A stretch of DNA of 64,000 nucleotides from an uncultured Roseobacter sp. GTDB lineage: Bacteria > Pseudomonadota > Alphaproteobacteria > Rhodobacterales > Rhodobacteraceae. The DNA is taken from NCBI RefSeq assembly GCF_947496515.1, contig NZ_CANMDB010000010.1:124001-188000 (forward strand), given 5' to 3'. Shown here piece after piece: positions 1-13,883 of this stretch. The notes under the pieces were generated by a model. That model saw only the letters and a list, made by a program, of their open reading frames with translations. It did not search any database and was not told the DNA's origin. The first letter of the stretch is position 1. Each line of letters begins with the position of its first letter. A program made the translations under genes and the position numbers.

Positions 1-876
<876 letters not shown>

Positions 877-954
877 TCATGGGGGCGCGCTCCCCTGTCA
901 TCTTGCCAAATAAACTCCCGCCGGAGGCATCTGTCCTTGATCTGGCGCAACCTC

Positions 955-3900
955 TCATTGTGCTGCCACCCCTTCGAGCTGGTCTTCCAGATCATCCGCC
1001 GCGTCCTGCAGTGCTGCCAGCGTGTCCGCATCGGGCGACCAGTAGTTGCGGTCATTGGCCTCCAGCAAACGGTTGGCCATCCGGCTCGACGCGGTCGGGT
1101 TCAGATCCGCCAGCCGCCGCCGCATCTCAGCGTCCAGCACAAAGGTCTCCGATATCCGCTGGTAGACCCAGTCATCCACCTCACCGGTGGTCGCCGACCA
1201 GCCCAGGGTATTGGTGACATGTGCCTCGATCTGGCGCACACCTTCGGCGCCATGCTTCAACAGCCCTTCGAAAAACTTCGGGTTCAGGCTTCGGGTCCGC
1301 GTCTCCAACGCCACCTGATCGCGCAACGTGCGGACCTTGCCCGCCCCGCGCGTCTGATCACCGATGTAAACTGCCGCGTCCGAGCCCTTGGCCCGCTTCA
1401 CCGCGCGGGCGATGCCCCCCAGCGTGTCAAAGTAGTGATCAACCGTGGTAACCCCCAGCTCGACCGATTCCAGGTTCTGATAGGCCACATCCACTTCGGC
1501 CAGCGTCGCCTGCAGCAAGGCCGCATTGGCTGCCGCCTTGCCATCGGTGCCATAGGCAAAGCTTTTGCGCGCCTCATAGGCATCCGCCAGCTCATCCTCA
1601 TCACCAAAGGCAGAGCTATCGACGAGCCCGTTCACATTGGATCCGTAGGCGCCTTCCGCATTCGAAAAGACCCGCAGGGCGGCCTCTTCCATGGCGCAGC
1701 CTGTCTTCTCTGCGTAGGCCAGCGCATGGGCGCGGATGTAATTCTGCTCCAGCGATTCCTCTGCCGTCGCACATTTCAACGCGGCCTCTGCCAACATGCG
1801 CGTCTGCAAGGGCAGCAGATCGCGGAAGATGCCCGAAAGTGTCATCACCACATCGATCCTCGGCCGCCCCAGCTCCGCCAGCGGCACCAGATCCGCACCG
1901 CTCAGCCGCCCGAAACTGTCGAACCGCGGGACACAGCCCATCAACGCCAGTGCCTGCGCGATCGGGCCGCCATCGGATTTGATGTTGTCGCTGCCCCAAA
2001 GCACCAGCGCCACGGTGCGCGGCAGGCTCTCATGGGTCTCCAGCAACAGATCCGCCTGCTTGCGACCATCCTGACACGCAAAGGCGGTTGGCATCCGGAA
2101 CGGATCAAAGGCGTGGATGTTGCGCCCCGTGGGCAGGATCTCCGGCGAGCGGATCAGATCCCCGCCCGCCACAGGCGGTGTGAAATGCGCCGAAAGCGCG
2201 CGCATCAACGCATCAAGTTCCGTCTCGCGCTGCAGGGCAGCATCAATCCGCGCCCGCGCGTCACCGTCCATTTCAGGCAGGATACGCAGATACTCGGCCC
2301 GCGCCGCCGCACTCAACGGCTCACCCACCACATGCAGACCTTCGGGGATCAGGGCGTCCTCGGTCTCCAGCAACCGCACCCAGAGCGCTTCTGCAGGGAC
2401 ATCGCCCATGTCAACCGCCGCTGCCTGATCGGCGATCAGCGCCTCGATCTCGGCGCGCTCCGGTGCCTCCGGCGCCGTGCGGCGCCACCGGGTGAGACTG
2501 TCCTTCAACTCCGCCAGACCCTTGTAAAGCCCCGCCGCCGCCAGGGGCGGTGTCAAATGGCTGACGGTCACGGCATTGGAACGTCGCTTGGCCAGCGTCG
2601 CCTCGGACGGGTTGTTGGCCGCATAAAGATACACATTCGGCATATCGCCGATCAGCCGATCCGGCCAATCCGCACCGCTGGGACCTGCCTGCTTGCCCGG
2701 CATGAACTCCAGCGCGCCGTGCATCCCGAAATGCAACAGGACATCGGCCTTCAGCGTGTTCTTCAGCCACAGATAAAACGCGGCAAAGGCATGTGTGGGC
2801 GCAAAGCCCCGCTCAAACAGCAGCCGCATCGGGTCGCCCTCATACCCGAACCCGGGCTGCAACCCGACAAACACCTTGCCGAAATGCGCACCCAGCACGA
2901 AGACACCGCGCCCGTCCGACTGCACGCGCCCGGGTGCAGGACCCCACTGCGCCTCGATCTCGGAGAGCCACGGGGTACCGGCCACGATCTCATCGGCGCT
3001 CACATGGGCGGCCACATTGGCCTCCTGACCGTAGGTCTGCGCCGACCCCCGCAGAACCGCCTCGCGCAGGGCGTCCACGTCCCGGGGCACATCAACGTCA
3101 TAGCCCTCGGCCTTCATCCGCGTGAGCGTATTGAAGAGGCTTTCAAAGACGCTGAGATACGCCGCCGTGCCAGCCGCCCCTGCGTTGGGCGGAAAGCCGA
3201 AAAGCACAATCCCCACGGTCTGATCGGACACCGGCTGACGCCGCAGCCGCGCCTGCCGGATCGTCCGCGCCACGAGCGCCTCGATCCGCTCCGGACAAGG
3301 TGCCATGGTCTTGGCCCCGCCATCCCCGTCACAGCGCCGGAAACAGCCTTCACAGGCCGCAGGTCCGTGCCGTCCGGCAAAAACCGTCGGCGTCGTCGCA
3401 CCATCCAGTTCCGGCAGGGCAATCAGCATCGTGGTCTCGATGGGGCCCAGACCCTGCGGCGACGCCGCCCACTGACCCAGCGTCTGAAACTCCAGCGGGT
3501 GTGCTGCGATATAGGGCACATCCAGTTCTTGCAGAACCTCGATAGCCGCTGAATTGTCGTTATAGGCAGGCCCGCCCACGAGGCTGAACCCCGTCAGGGA
3601 AACCAGTGCGTCGATGCAGACACCATTCGCATCATGGAAGTAAGCCTCGATGGCAGGGCGTGCGTCCAGCCCGCCCGAGAAGCCCGCAAGCACCCGGATC
3701 CCCCGCGCCTCGAACGCGCGAATGACCGCATCGTAATGGGCCGTATCAGAGGACAACACATAAGACCGCATCATCAACAGCCCGACGGTCATCGTGGCGT
3801 CGACGGGGCCGGGCACCGCGCGCACGTCCGTGGTGATGCGCCCGGGCAGATCGGGGTGGTACAAGGCGGCGTCCGGGTATTCGATGGGGGCGGCAGCCTC

Positions 3901-4516
3901 GGGCGCCGCCCGCCAGCCCGTGCCGGTCGCATAGCGCCCCAGCAGGAACCGAACCATCGCCTCGACGTTGTCGTCAGACCCGCCCAGCCAGTATTGCATG
4001 GTCAAAAACCACGCGCGCAGATCCTGGCTCTTGCCCGGGATGAACTTCAGGATCTTCGGCAGGCGGCGCAGCAAGGCCATCTTCTGCGCACCCGAGGAAC
4101 TCGATGGTTTGGACGAGCCGCGCAGCCGCTTCATCAGCTTCATGGTGCCGGACTGCGGCGCCATCATGTCAAGCGATCCCATCCGCGTCAGCCGCACGAT
4201 GGCCGCATCCGCAATCACCCCGATCATCGCATCGCAATGGTCCCGTCGCGCCTGCAGAGTGGGAAGGATGCGCGCGATATGCTCTTCGAGAAACAGCAGG
4301 TTGGCGATGATGATGTCGCCCGTCTCCACCGCCTCGCGCGCCGCCTCGAACGCCCCCGGCGTCTCGCCCCACTCGGCGGCCGCATGGATCGACAGCGAGA
4401 GCCCGGGATAATCCGCCCCCAGCCGCTCCATCGCGCGCAGCGCGGGACCCGCCGCATGGCTGTCCAGCGTCAGAATGACGACGCGGTATCCGGGCAACCG
4501 GCCCCCTATGCTGCGG

Positions 4517-4527
<11 letters not shown>
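955..4527 (-). CDS. bchH: BchH, magnesium chelatase large (H) subunit
   Basis: BchH is the porphyrin-binding catalytic subunit of Mg-chelatase, which with BchI and BchD inserts Mg2+ into protoporphyrin IX at the committed step to bacteriochlorophyll. The 1190 residues match the usual BchH length. The N-terminus reads [20 protein letters not shown], and motifs such as [16 protein letters not shown] and [16 protein letters not shown] are typical of the CobN/Mg-chelatase family. I chose the ATG at 4527 because it overlaps the bchB stop by 11 bp and gives the expected N-terminus. A longer open frame to 4578 adds only arginine-rich non-conserved residues. bchI and bchD are not in this window. Confidence 0.96.
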
Positions 4528-7940
<3,413 letters not shown>

Positions 7941-7996
7941 ATCTGGAATGTCTTTGCCCTCTTGCCCCGTTGACGGTAGCTGCTTTGGCGGAAAAG

Positions 7997-8014
7997 TGTC
8001 AACTATAACTTACA
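7997..8014. promoter_or_regulatory. PpsR/CrtJ binding box upstream of bchF
   Basis: The sequence TGTCAACTATAACTTACA is a perfect TGT-N12-ACA palindrome, the recognition pattern of the aerobic photosynthesis repressor PpsR/CrtJ. Read on the minus strand it contains TTGACA, which could act as the -35 of the bchF promoter, with a weak TACCGT about 18 bp further on. Binding here would cover the promoter. The ppsR gene itself lies about 1 kb away. Confidence 0.85.
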
Positions 8015-8052
8015 CTGGCAAAACTGACAGTTTGTGAGGCGAAACCACAGAG

Positions 8053-8093
8053 ATTTCCTAATAGCTGAGCATCAGCAGCGCTATTCAGGAAAT
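8053..8093. repeat. Long imperfect inverted repeat between the two PpsR boxes
   Basis: The left arm ATTTCCTAATAGC (8053-8065) and the right arm GCTATTCAGGAAAT (8080-8093) are complementary over 13 pairs with one extra base in the right arm, around a 14-base loop. It lies in the middle of the bchF-ppaA divergent region. It may be a binding site for a second regulator or an RNA hairpin in a 5' leader. There is no T-run, so a terminator is unlikely. Confidence 0.6.
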
Positions 8094-8139
8094 ATCCGCT
8101 CCGGGATGGGCCGGGATCTTTTGGCAATCCGGCGAGATC

Positions 8140-8157
8140 TGTCAATTTAGTTTGACA
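8140..8157. promoter_or_regulatory. PpsR/CrtJ binding box upstream of ppaA/aerR
   Basis: TGTCAATTTAGTTTGACA fits TGT-N12-ACA perfectly and is nearly fully palindromic. It lies about 97 bp before the ppaA/aerR start and 126 bp from the bchF-side box. The TTGACA at its right end (8152-8157) could serve as a -35 for rightward transcription. The -10 is not clear. Paired distant boxes are known to allow cooperative PpsR/CrtJ binding in Rhodobacter. Confidence 0.83.
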
Positions 8158-8253
8158 TTCTGCCGCTCAGAGCCGAAGCTATGGCGTGGAGTACGACTCG
8201 CACGGGCCGTCGTTCGTGCTTCCTGAAAGACCCAAGTCAATTCAGGTGGTGCC

Positions 8254-9036
8254 ATGTCGGAAAGCAATCAATCTCAAACGCACAATTGGTCAGGCCAATG
8301 CCCGGACCGGGTGGATGCACTCGCAACACGGGTCATTTCCGTTCTGAGGGATCGTCAGGTCGGCACATCGGACGGGGTGCGGCGCTTTGTTGTGGACCAC
8401 CTGGTGCGCGCCATCCTGGCCCGCGGCAAGTTCGACCCGATTTTGGTCCTGGATGAGATGCGCGGCCATCGGCTGACGCTGGATGATGTCATTGATCAGT
8501 ATATCCCCCGTGCCGCCACGCTGCTGGGCGAAAAATGGGCAGCGGACGAGATCAGCTTTGCCGATGTGACCGTCGGCGCGTTGCGGCTGCAGTCCCTTCT
8601 CAGCGAGGCAGCCTGTCAGGCGCGAACCGACCTGCCCACGGACGAGACACGACCGAGCACGATGGTCGTTCTGCCGCAGGGAGAGCAGCATTTCCTGGGC
8701 CTCAGCGTTGTGGCCGCACAGCTCAGACGTATCGGTTGCGATGTATCCGTTTCCTATGACGAAACGCCGGGCAGCCTGCGCGCACGGCTGAAACTGGACC
8801 GTCCTGACCTGGTGCTGATTTCCTGTGCCCGTCGCGAAGGCCTTGAAACCGTTGCCGAAACGGTGCAAACCATCCGAACGTCGGCGCCCGCCGGCACCAT
8901 CATTGCACTTGGTGGCGCCGTCTTGCAGGACGCGGACGCGTTGGAGGAACGGACGGGCGTGGACATCGTGACGCGGAATGCAAAAGACGCGGTTTCTCAG
9001 TTTTCCAGATCCGGCAGGACGCCGACGCGGTCATGA
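8254..9036 (+). CDS. ppaA: PpaA/AerR, cobalamin-binding antirepressor of photosynthesis genes
   Basis: The 260-residue protein has the B12-binding fold seen in PpaA/AerR, which binds cobalamin and modulates PpsR/CrtJ in response to light and oxygen. Residues 40-125 form the helical cap (RAATLLGEKWAADEISFADV). GEQHFLGL follows, with His146 in the position of the cobalt-ligating His145 of Rhodobacter capsulatus AerR. Residues 165-250 form a Rossmann-like domain (RPDLVLISCARREG, IIALGGAVLQD). It is directly upstream of ppsR with an ATGA overlap, so the antirepressor and the repressor are made together. A PpsR box lies upstream. The SD is AGGTGG before the ATG at 8254. Confidence 0.9.
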   Translation: MSESNQSQTHNWSGQCPDRVDALATRVISVLRDRQVGTSDGVRRFVVDHLVRAILARGKFDPILVLDEMRGHRLTLDDVIDQYIPRAATLLGEKWAADEISFADVTVGALRLQSLLSEAACQARTDLPTDETRPSTMVVLPQGEQHFLGLSVVAAQLRRIGCDVSVSYDETPGSLRARLKLDRPDLVLISCARREGLETVAETVQTIRTSAPAGTIIALGGAVLQDADALEERTGVDIVTRNAKDAVSQFSRSGRTPTRS

Positions 9037-10451
9037 CGACCGATGGCAATACGTTCTGGAGCAGCGGTGCAATACCGCTGATCGAACCCGAATTCCTCAG
9101 CAGCATCATCGCCGCGGCGTCAGACATCGCACTGGTGGTGTCGTCGGAGGGGATCATCCTGTCCGTGGTGCTGAACACCCACAGCGAATCCTTCGGCAAT
9201 CTCAAGCATTGGGAAGGGCGCCCCGTCGTTGACTTCCTGACCCGCGAGACCGCGCCAAAATTCGAGGCAGCACATGCGGCCTTTCTGGCCGATGAGGTGC
9301 CGCGCAAGCAGCTGGAGCTGAACCACAGCGACAATGCGGTTTGGCAATACCCGGTGCGCTATACGTTTCACCGCTTCGGGCACGAGAATGCCGCCCTGCT
9401 GCTGGGCCGGGATCTGCGGCCCATCGCGGAGACGCAGCAGCAGTTGGTGCAGGCGCAGATCGCGCTGGAGCAGGGCTACGAGGCGCGGCGTGAATTCGAT
9501 GCGCGGTTCCGTGTGCTGCTGGCCGAGACGGAAGAGGCGGTCGTTTACGTTTCTGTGCAGAGCGGGCGTATTGACGACGCAAACGAGGCGGCAGCGGCGC
9601 TTTTGGGTGTGACACTGGACGCGCTCAAGGGCAGCAGTTTTGCCCAGCAGTTTGCCAATCGCTCGACGGTGGAGCTGACCGAAAGCCTGATGAATGCCAC
9701 GCTGGCCGAAGAAGGCGGGCGCGTCACCCTCAAGGCACATCGGGGCGGACGGGCGCTTGTCATTCTGCCGACCGTCTTTAGGGCGGGCGGGCAGCGGGTG
9801 TTGCTGTGCCGGATCCGGCCCGAAGGCGGCGCGACACCGGTTGTCGATACGGCGTCCAGTCAGGCGCTTGCGCTCTTTCGGTCCGGCAGTGACGCAATGC
9901 TCTTCATGACCGGCAAAGGGATCATCACGTCGGTCAACGACCGGTTGCTCGATATGGTGGGGGCCGCGCATCTGTCGGATGTGGTCGGGCGCAGCTTTGC
10001 GGATTTTCTGGGCCGGGGGCAGATTGACCTCGGCGTGCTGACCGATCAGGCTCAGCGCAGCGGGCAGATGCGGATCTATGCCACCAAGCTGGTCAATGAG
10101 CTGGGGGCGCGGCTGTCGGTGGAGATTTCGGGCGGGCCGCTGGATGACATGCCGGAGCCCGTGATCGGCTGCGTCATCCGCGATGTGAGCCATGTTGAAG
10201 CCACCCGGGCGCATCCCAGCACGTCCCATGTGCCGCAGGAACCCGCGCGCAACGTGATGGATCTGGTGGGGTCTGCCTCGCTCAAGGAGATCGTCGCGGA
10301 GACCACCGATGTGGTCGAAAAGATGTGCATCGAGACTGCGGTGGAGCTGACCAACAACAACCGCGTCGCCGCCGCAGAGATGCTCGGCCTGTCGCGGCAG
10401 AGCCTCTACGTGAAGCTGCGCAAATACGGGCTGCTGAGCAAGAACGGCTGA
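9033..10451 (+). CDS. ppsR: PpsR/CrtJ, redox-responsive repressor of photosynthesis genes
   Basis: PpsR represses bch, crt and puc genes under oxygen by binding TGT-N12-ACA. The 472-residue protein has an N-terminal region, a coiled Q-linker (residues 133-155, TQQQLVQAQIALEQGYEARR), two PAS-like domains (about 160-265 and 280-390) and a C-terminal Fis-type helix-turn-helix (VAAAEMLGLSRQSLYVKLRK). Cys259 in the PAS region and Cys432 at the start of the DNA-binding helix bundle match the redox-active cysteine pair described for Rhodobacter PpsR/CrtJ. The gene overlaps ppaA by 4 bp, and target boxes lie on both sides of it. Confidence 0.94.
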   Translation: MTTDGNTFWSSGAIPLIEPEFLSSIIAAASDIALVVSSEGIILSVVLNTHSESFGNLKHWEGRPVVDFLTRETAPKFEAAHAAFLADEVPRKQLELNHSDNAVWQYPVRYTFHRFGHENAALLLGRDLRPIAETQQQLVQAQIALEQGYEARREFDARFRVLLAETEEAVVYVSVQSGRIDDANEAAAALLGVTLDALKGSSFAQQFANRSTVELTESLMNATLAEEGGRVTLKAHRGGRALVILPTVFRAGGQRVLLCRIRPEGGATPVVDTASSQALALFRSGSDAMLFMTGKGIITSVNDRLLDMVGAAHLSDVVGRSFADFLGRGQIDLGVLTDQAQRSGQMRIYATKLVNELGARLSVEISGGPLDDMPEPVIGCVIRDVSHVEATRAHPSTSHVPQEPARNVMDLVGSASLKEIVAETTDVVEKMCIETAVELTNNNRVAAAEMLGLSRQSLYVKLRKYGLLSKNG

Positions 10452-10481
10452 GCCCGCCCTGCCTCTTGCGTCGACTCAAAC

Positions 10482-10499
10482 TGTCAGCCATAGTTGACA
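10482..10499. promoter_or_regulatory. PpsR/CrtJ box abutting the bchG start codon
   Basis: TGTCAGCCATAGTTGACA is a perfect TGT-N12-ACA site ending one base before the bchG ATG (10501). It occupies the place where a ribosome-binding site would be, and no clear SD is seen. If the contained TTGACA were a -35, transcription would start inside bchG, so the box more likely acts on a promoter overlapping or lying within the end of ppsR. Confidence 0.8.
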
Positions 10500-10500
10500 C

Positions 10501-11400
10501 ATGTCTGTCACTCAGGTCATACAGTCGCGCCGTTTTCCTGACCCCGCCGCCACCCTTCGGCTGATCAAGCCGATCACGTGGTTCCCGCCCATGTGGGCGT
10601 ATCTTTGCGGTGTCATCTCGTCGGGCGTCTCACCTACCGGTCAATGGTGGCTGGTGCTGCTGGGCGTCGTGCTCGCGGGACCCATCGTCTGTGGGATGAG
10701 CCAGGCGGCCAATGACTGGTGCGACCGTCACGTTGACGCCATCAATGAGCCTGACCGCCCGATCCCCTCGGGCCGGATCCCGGGCCGCTGGGGGCTGTGG
10801 ATCGCGCTCGCGATGTCCGTGCTGTCGTTGATCGTCGGCTGGCAGTTCGGGCCCTGGGGCTTTGGCGCCACCATCGTGGGCGTGCTGGCCGCCTGGGCCT
10901 ATTCGGCAGAACCCGTCCGGCTCAAGCGCTCCGGCATCTGGGGGCCCGGCCTTGTCGGGCTCAGCTATGAGACACTGCCCTGGTTCACCGGAGCTGCCAT
11001 TCTCAGCGCGGGCGCGCCCTCCCTGCCGGTGATGATGGTTGCGCTGCTCTACGGCATCGGCGCCCACGGCATCATGACACTGAATGATTTCAAGGCGCTG
11101 GAGGGCGACCGTCAGACCGGTGTCAATTCCCTGCCGGTGACGCTGGGGCCACGACGGGCCGCACAGGTCGCCTGCACCGTCATGTCGCTGCCGCAGGCGG
11201 GGGTGATCGGGTTACTGCTCTTCTGGGGCAAACCGCTGCATGCCGCCGGTGTTGCCGCCGTGCTGCTCGCGCAGTTCTGGGCGATGACGGTGATGTTCAA
11301 GGATCCCCGCGCCAAGGCGCCGTGGTACAACGGCACCGGCGTTTTGCTGTATGTCAGCGGCATGATGATCACGGCCTTCGCCGTCCGGGGGCTGGCATGA
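10501..11400 (+). CDS. bchG: BchG, (bacterio)chlorophyll synthase
   Basis: BchG esterifies bacteriochlorophyllide a with geranylgeranyl diphosphate at the membrane. It belongs to the UbiA prenyltransferase family: the 299 residues include the aspartate-rich motif NDWCDRHVDAINEPDRPIPS and several membrane helices. The start region LRLIKPITWFPPMWAY is typical of BchG. The gene follows ppsR by 49 bp, with a PpsR box in the gap, and overlaps the next gene by 4 bp (ATGA). Its product is the substrate of BchP two genes downstream. Confidence 0.95.
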   Translation: MSVTQVIQSRRFPDPAATLRLIKPITWFPPMWAYLCGVISSGVSPTGQWWLVLLGVVLAGPIVCGMSQAANDWCDRHVDAINEPDRPIPSGRIPGRWGLWIALAMSVLSLIVGWQFGPWGFGATIVGVLAAWAYSAEPVRLKRSGIWGPGLVGLSYETLPWFTGAAILSAGAPSLPVMMVALLYGIGAHGIMTLNDFKALEGDRQTGVNSLPVTLGPRRAAQVACTVMSLPQAGVIGLLLFWGKPLHAAGVAAVLLAQFWAMTVMFKDPRAKAPWYNGTGVLLYVSGMMITAFAVRGLA

Positions 11401-12701
11401 CGCTGGGCTGGGGTGGCATCGCGCGATTGGGTCTGGTGCAACTGGCGCTCGGTTCCGTCGTGGTGCTGACCACCGCGACCATGAACCGGGTGATGGTGGT
11501 CGAACTGGCTTTGCCCGCGATCCTGCCCGGCCTGCTCGTCTCTCTCTATTACGGCACACAATTCCTGCGGCCCCGGTTCGGGCACGGCGCTGACCGGGGC
11601 GGACGGCGGACACCGTGGATCATCGGCGGTGTCGCACTGCTGGCCGCCGGTGCGCTTGGCGCAGCGCTCTCCGTCGGGCTGATGGCGCGGCATACCGGGA
11701 TGGGTATCGCAGCCGCGGTGCCGTCGTTTCTGTTGATCGGGCTGGGCATCGGGTCTGCGGGCACGAACCTGCTGGCGCTGCTGGCCGCGCGCGTCAAACC
11801 GGAGCATCAGGCGCCTGCAGGCAGCCTTGTCTGGATCATGATGATCTTTGGACTCGCCGCCACGGGCATCACCGCGGGTATTCTGCTCGACCCCTACAGC
11901 CATGCGCGGCTGGTGGCCGTGACCTTTGGCGTGTGCACGCTGGCGATGTGCCTGACACTGCTGGGCCTGTGGGGGCAGGAGCGCGGGCAGACCGCCGCGC
12001 GAGACAAGACCGCCCTCCCCTTCCGCGCCGTCATCGCCGAGCTTTGGACAGACCGGCGGGTGCGGATTTTCACGGTGTTCGTCTTTGCCTCCATGCTGGC
12101 CTACAACCTGCAGGACCTCATTCTGGAGCCCTTTGCGGGCCATGTGTTTGGTATGACTGTCGGCGAAAGCACCCAACTCGGCGGGATGCACCACGCAGGT
12201 GCGCTGATAGGCATGCTGGCGGTGCTGCTGGGCGGCACGCTGCTCGCACGCTGGATTACCGTGCCGCTGCGCGTCTGGGTCGTTGGCGGGTGCGTGCTGT
12301 CGGGCCTGTCGCTGGTGGGTCTGGCCTACGGCGGGTTTCACGCCGCGCGCTGGCCGATCGCCGTGAATATCTTCACCCTCGGGCTCGCCAATGGCGCCTT
12401 TGCCGTCGCGGCCATTGGCGCGATGATGGGCCTCGCCCGCGAGGGCGGGGAGGGCGCAGAGGGCCTGCGCATGGGGCTGTTTGGCGCCGCTCAGGCCATC
12501 GCCTTTGGGCTGGGCGCCTTTATCGGCACCGCCATGGTCGATGTGATGCGCCTCCTGACAACACTGGACGCGCTGGCCTACGGCACTGTCTTTGCCCTTG
12601 AGGGCGGTGTCTTTCTGATCGCTGCAGTGCTTGCGCTGCGTTTGACCTCACCCCAAGCGACGCGTCCCGATGGAAGTGCCGCACTGATGCCGGGAGAATG
12701 A
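11397..12701 (+). CDS. Bch2/PucC-family membrane protein of the bchG-bchP interval
   Basis: This 434-residue protein has about twelve hydrophobic helices and belongs to the PucC/LhaA/Bch2 branch of major-facilitator-like proteins. These act in light-harvesting complex assembly or pigment handling. Family stretches include LNRVMVVELALPAILPGLLV-like sequence at residues 20-45, RPRFGHGADRGGRRTPWIIG and YNLQDLILEPFAGHVFGM. It sits between bchG and bchP, where the Rhodobacter gene known as orf428/bch2 is found. The start at 11397 overlaps the bchG stop; an upstream extension in the same frame runs inside bchG and is not credible. The precise role of Bch2 is not settled. Confidence 0.88.
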   Translation: MTLGWGGIARLGLVQLALGSVVVLTTATMNRVMVVELALPAILPGLLVSLYYGTQFLRPRFGHGADRGGRRTPWIIGGVALLAAGALGAALSVGLMARHTGMGIAAAVPSFLLIGLGIGSAGTNLLALLAARVKPEHQAPAGSLVWIMMIFGLAATGITAGILLDPYSHARLVAVTFGVCTLAMCLTLLGLWGQERGQTAARDKTALPFRAVIAELWTDRRVRIFTVFVFASMLAYNLQDLILEPFAGHVFGMTVGESTQLGGMHHAGALIGMLAVLLGGTLLARWITVPLRVWVVGGCVLSGLSLVGLAYGGFHAARWPIAVNIFTLGLANGAFAVAAIGAMMGLAREGGEGAEGLRMGLFGAAQAIAFGLGAFIGTAMVDVMRLLTTLDALAYGTVFALEGGVFLIAAVLALRLTSPQATRPDGSAALMPGE

Positions 12702-12704
12702 ACG

Positions 12705-13883
12705 ATGTATGATGTCTTTGTCGTGGGCGGTGGACCGTCGGGGGCCACCGCGGCGCTGGATCTGCTGCACTCGGGCCATAGCGTGGCACTGCTGGACCGC
12801 GAGGGGCGGATCAAACCCTGCGGTGGCGCCATTCCACCCCGGCTGATGCAGGATTTCGGCATCACAGATGATCAGCTGGTCGCCAAGGTCAACACGGCCC
12901 GCATGATCTCTCCCACCGGGCGGCACGTGGATATCCCTATCGAGAACGGCTTTGTCGGCATGGTGGACCGCAAGGATTTCGACCCGTTCCTGCGCGCCCG
13001 GGCGGAAGCCGCCGGCGCCACGGCGCTGACCGGGACCTTTCTGCGGATCGAGCGCGAGGGCGTGCGCACCTTCGTGGTCTACCGCGAAAAGGCAAGTGGC
13101 GAGGAACGCCGGGTGCAGACCAAGCTGGTGATCGGCGCGGATGGCGCGCGCTCCAAAGTTGGTCGCGCAGAAGTGCCGGGTGGTGACAAGATCCCTTATG
13201 TGCTGGCCTATCACGAAATCATCAAGGCACCGCCCAAGTCGGACATCTACGATCCCGTCCGCTGTGACGTGATCTACGATGGTGACATCTCGCCCGATTT
13301 CTACGGCTGGATCTTCCCGCATGGCGACAGCGCCAGCGTCGGCATGGGCACAGAGGTGTCGTCGGTCGATCTGAAACAGGCGACCGCCGCATTGCGCGAA
13401 ACCGCAGGTCTGGCGGGCTGCGAGACCCTCCGGCGCGAAGGTGCGCCGATCCCGCTGAAACCGCTCGACCGCTGGGACAATGGCCGCGACGTGGTGCTGG
13501 CAGGCGATGCGGCTGGTGTCGTCGCACCCTCCTCCGGCGAAGGGATCTACTACGCGATGGTTGGCGGGCGCGTGGCGGCCACCGCCTGTGCAGCCACGCT
13601 GGCCTCGGGCCGGGTGCGCGATCTTCGGCTGGCGCGCAGCCTTTTCATGAAGGAGCACAAGACCGTGTTCCGCGTGCTTGGCTCCATGCAGAACGCATAC
13701 TACCGCAGTGACGAGCGGCGCGAGCGCTTCGTGTCGCTCTGCCATGACATCGACGTACAGCGGCTGACCTTCGAGGCCTACATGAACAAGAAGCTGGTGA
13801 AGGCGCGGCCCATGGCGCATCTGAAAATCGGGTTGAAGAACCTTGCGCATCTCAGCGGTCTGGTGGCACCTACGCGCGTATGA
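12705..13883 (+). CDS. bchP: BchP, geranylgeranyl bacteriochlorophyll reductase
   Basis: BchP reduces the geranylgeranyl tail of bacteriochlorophyll to phytyl in three NADPH-dependent steps. The 392-residue flavoprotein starts with the FAD-binding motif VVGGGPSGATAALDLL. It has the family signature KPCGGAIPPRLM near residue 35 and the second FAD motif VVLAGDAAGVVAPSSGEGI around residues 265-283. It begins 3 bp after the bch2 stop and overlaps idi by 4 bp, so bchG, bch2, bchP and idi read as one operon. Confidence 0.95.
   Translation: MYDVFVVGGGPSGATAALDLLHSGHSVALLDREGRIKPCGGAIPPRLMQDFGITDDQLVAKVNTARMISPTGRHVDIPIENGFVGMVDRKDFDPFLRARAEAAGATALTGTFLRIEREGVRTFVVYREKASGEERRVQTKLVIGADGARSKVGRAEVPGGDKIPYVLAYHEIIKAPPKSDIYDPVRCDVIYDGDISPDFYGWIFPHGDSASVGMGTEVSSVDLKQATAALRETAGLAGCETLRREGAPIPLKPLDRWDNGRDVVLAGDAAGVVAPSSGEGIYYAMVGGRVAATACAATLASGRVRDLRLARSLFMKEHKTVFRVLGSMQNAYYRSDERRERFVSLCHDIDVQRLTFEAYMNKKLVKARPMAHLKIGLKNLAHLSGLVAPTRV

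Noticed and set aside
8181-8456. 91-codon plus-strand frame before ppaA
   Set aside because: It overlaps the start of ppaA/aerR in another frame and has low-complexity composition; ppaA is the supported gene.
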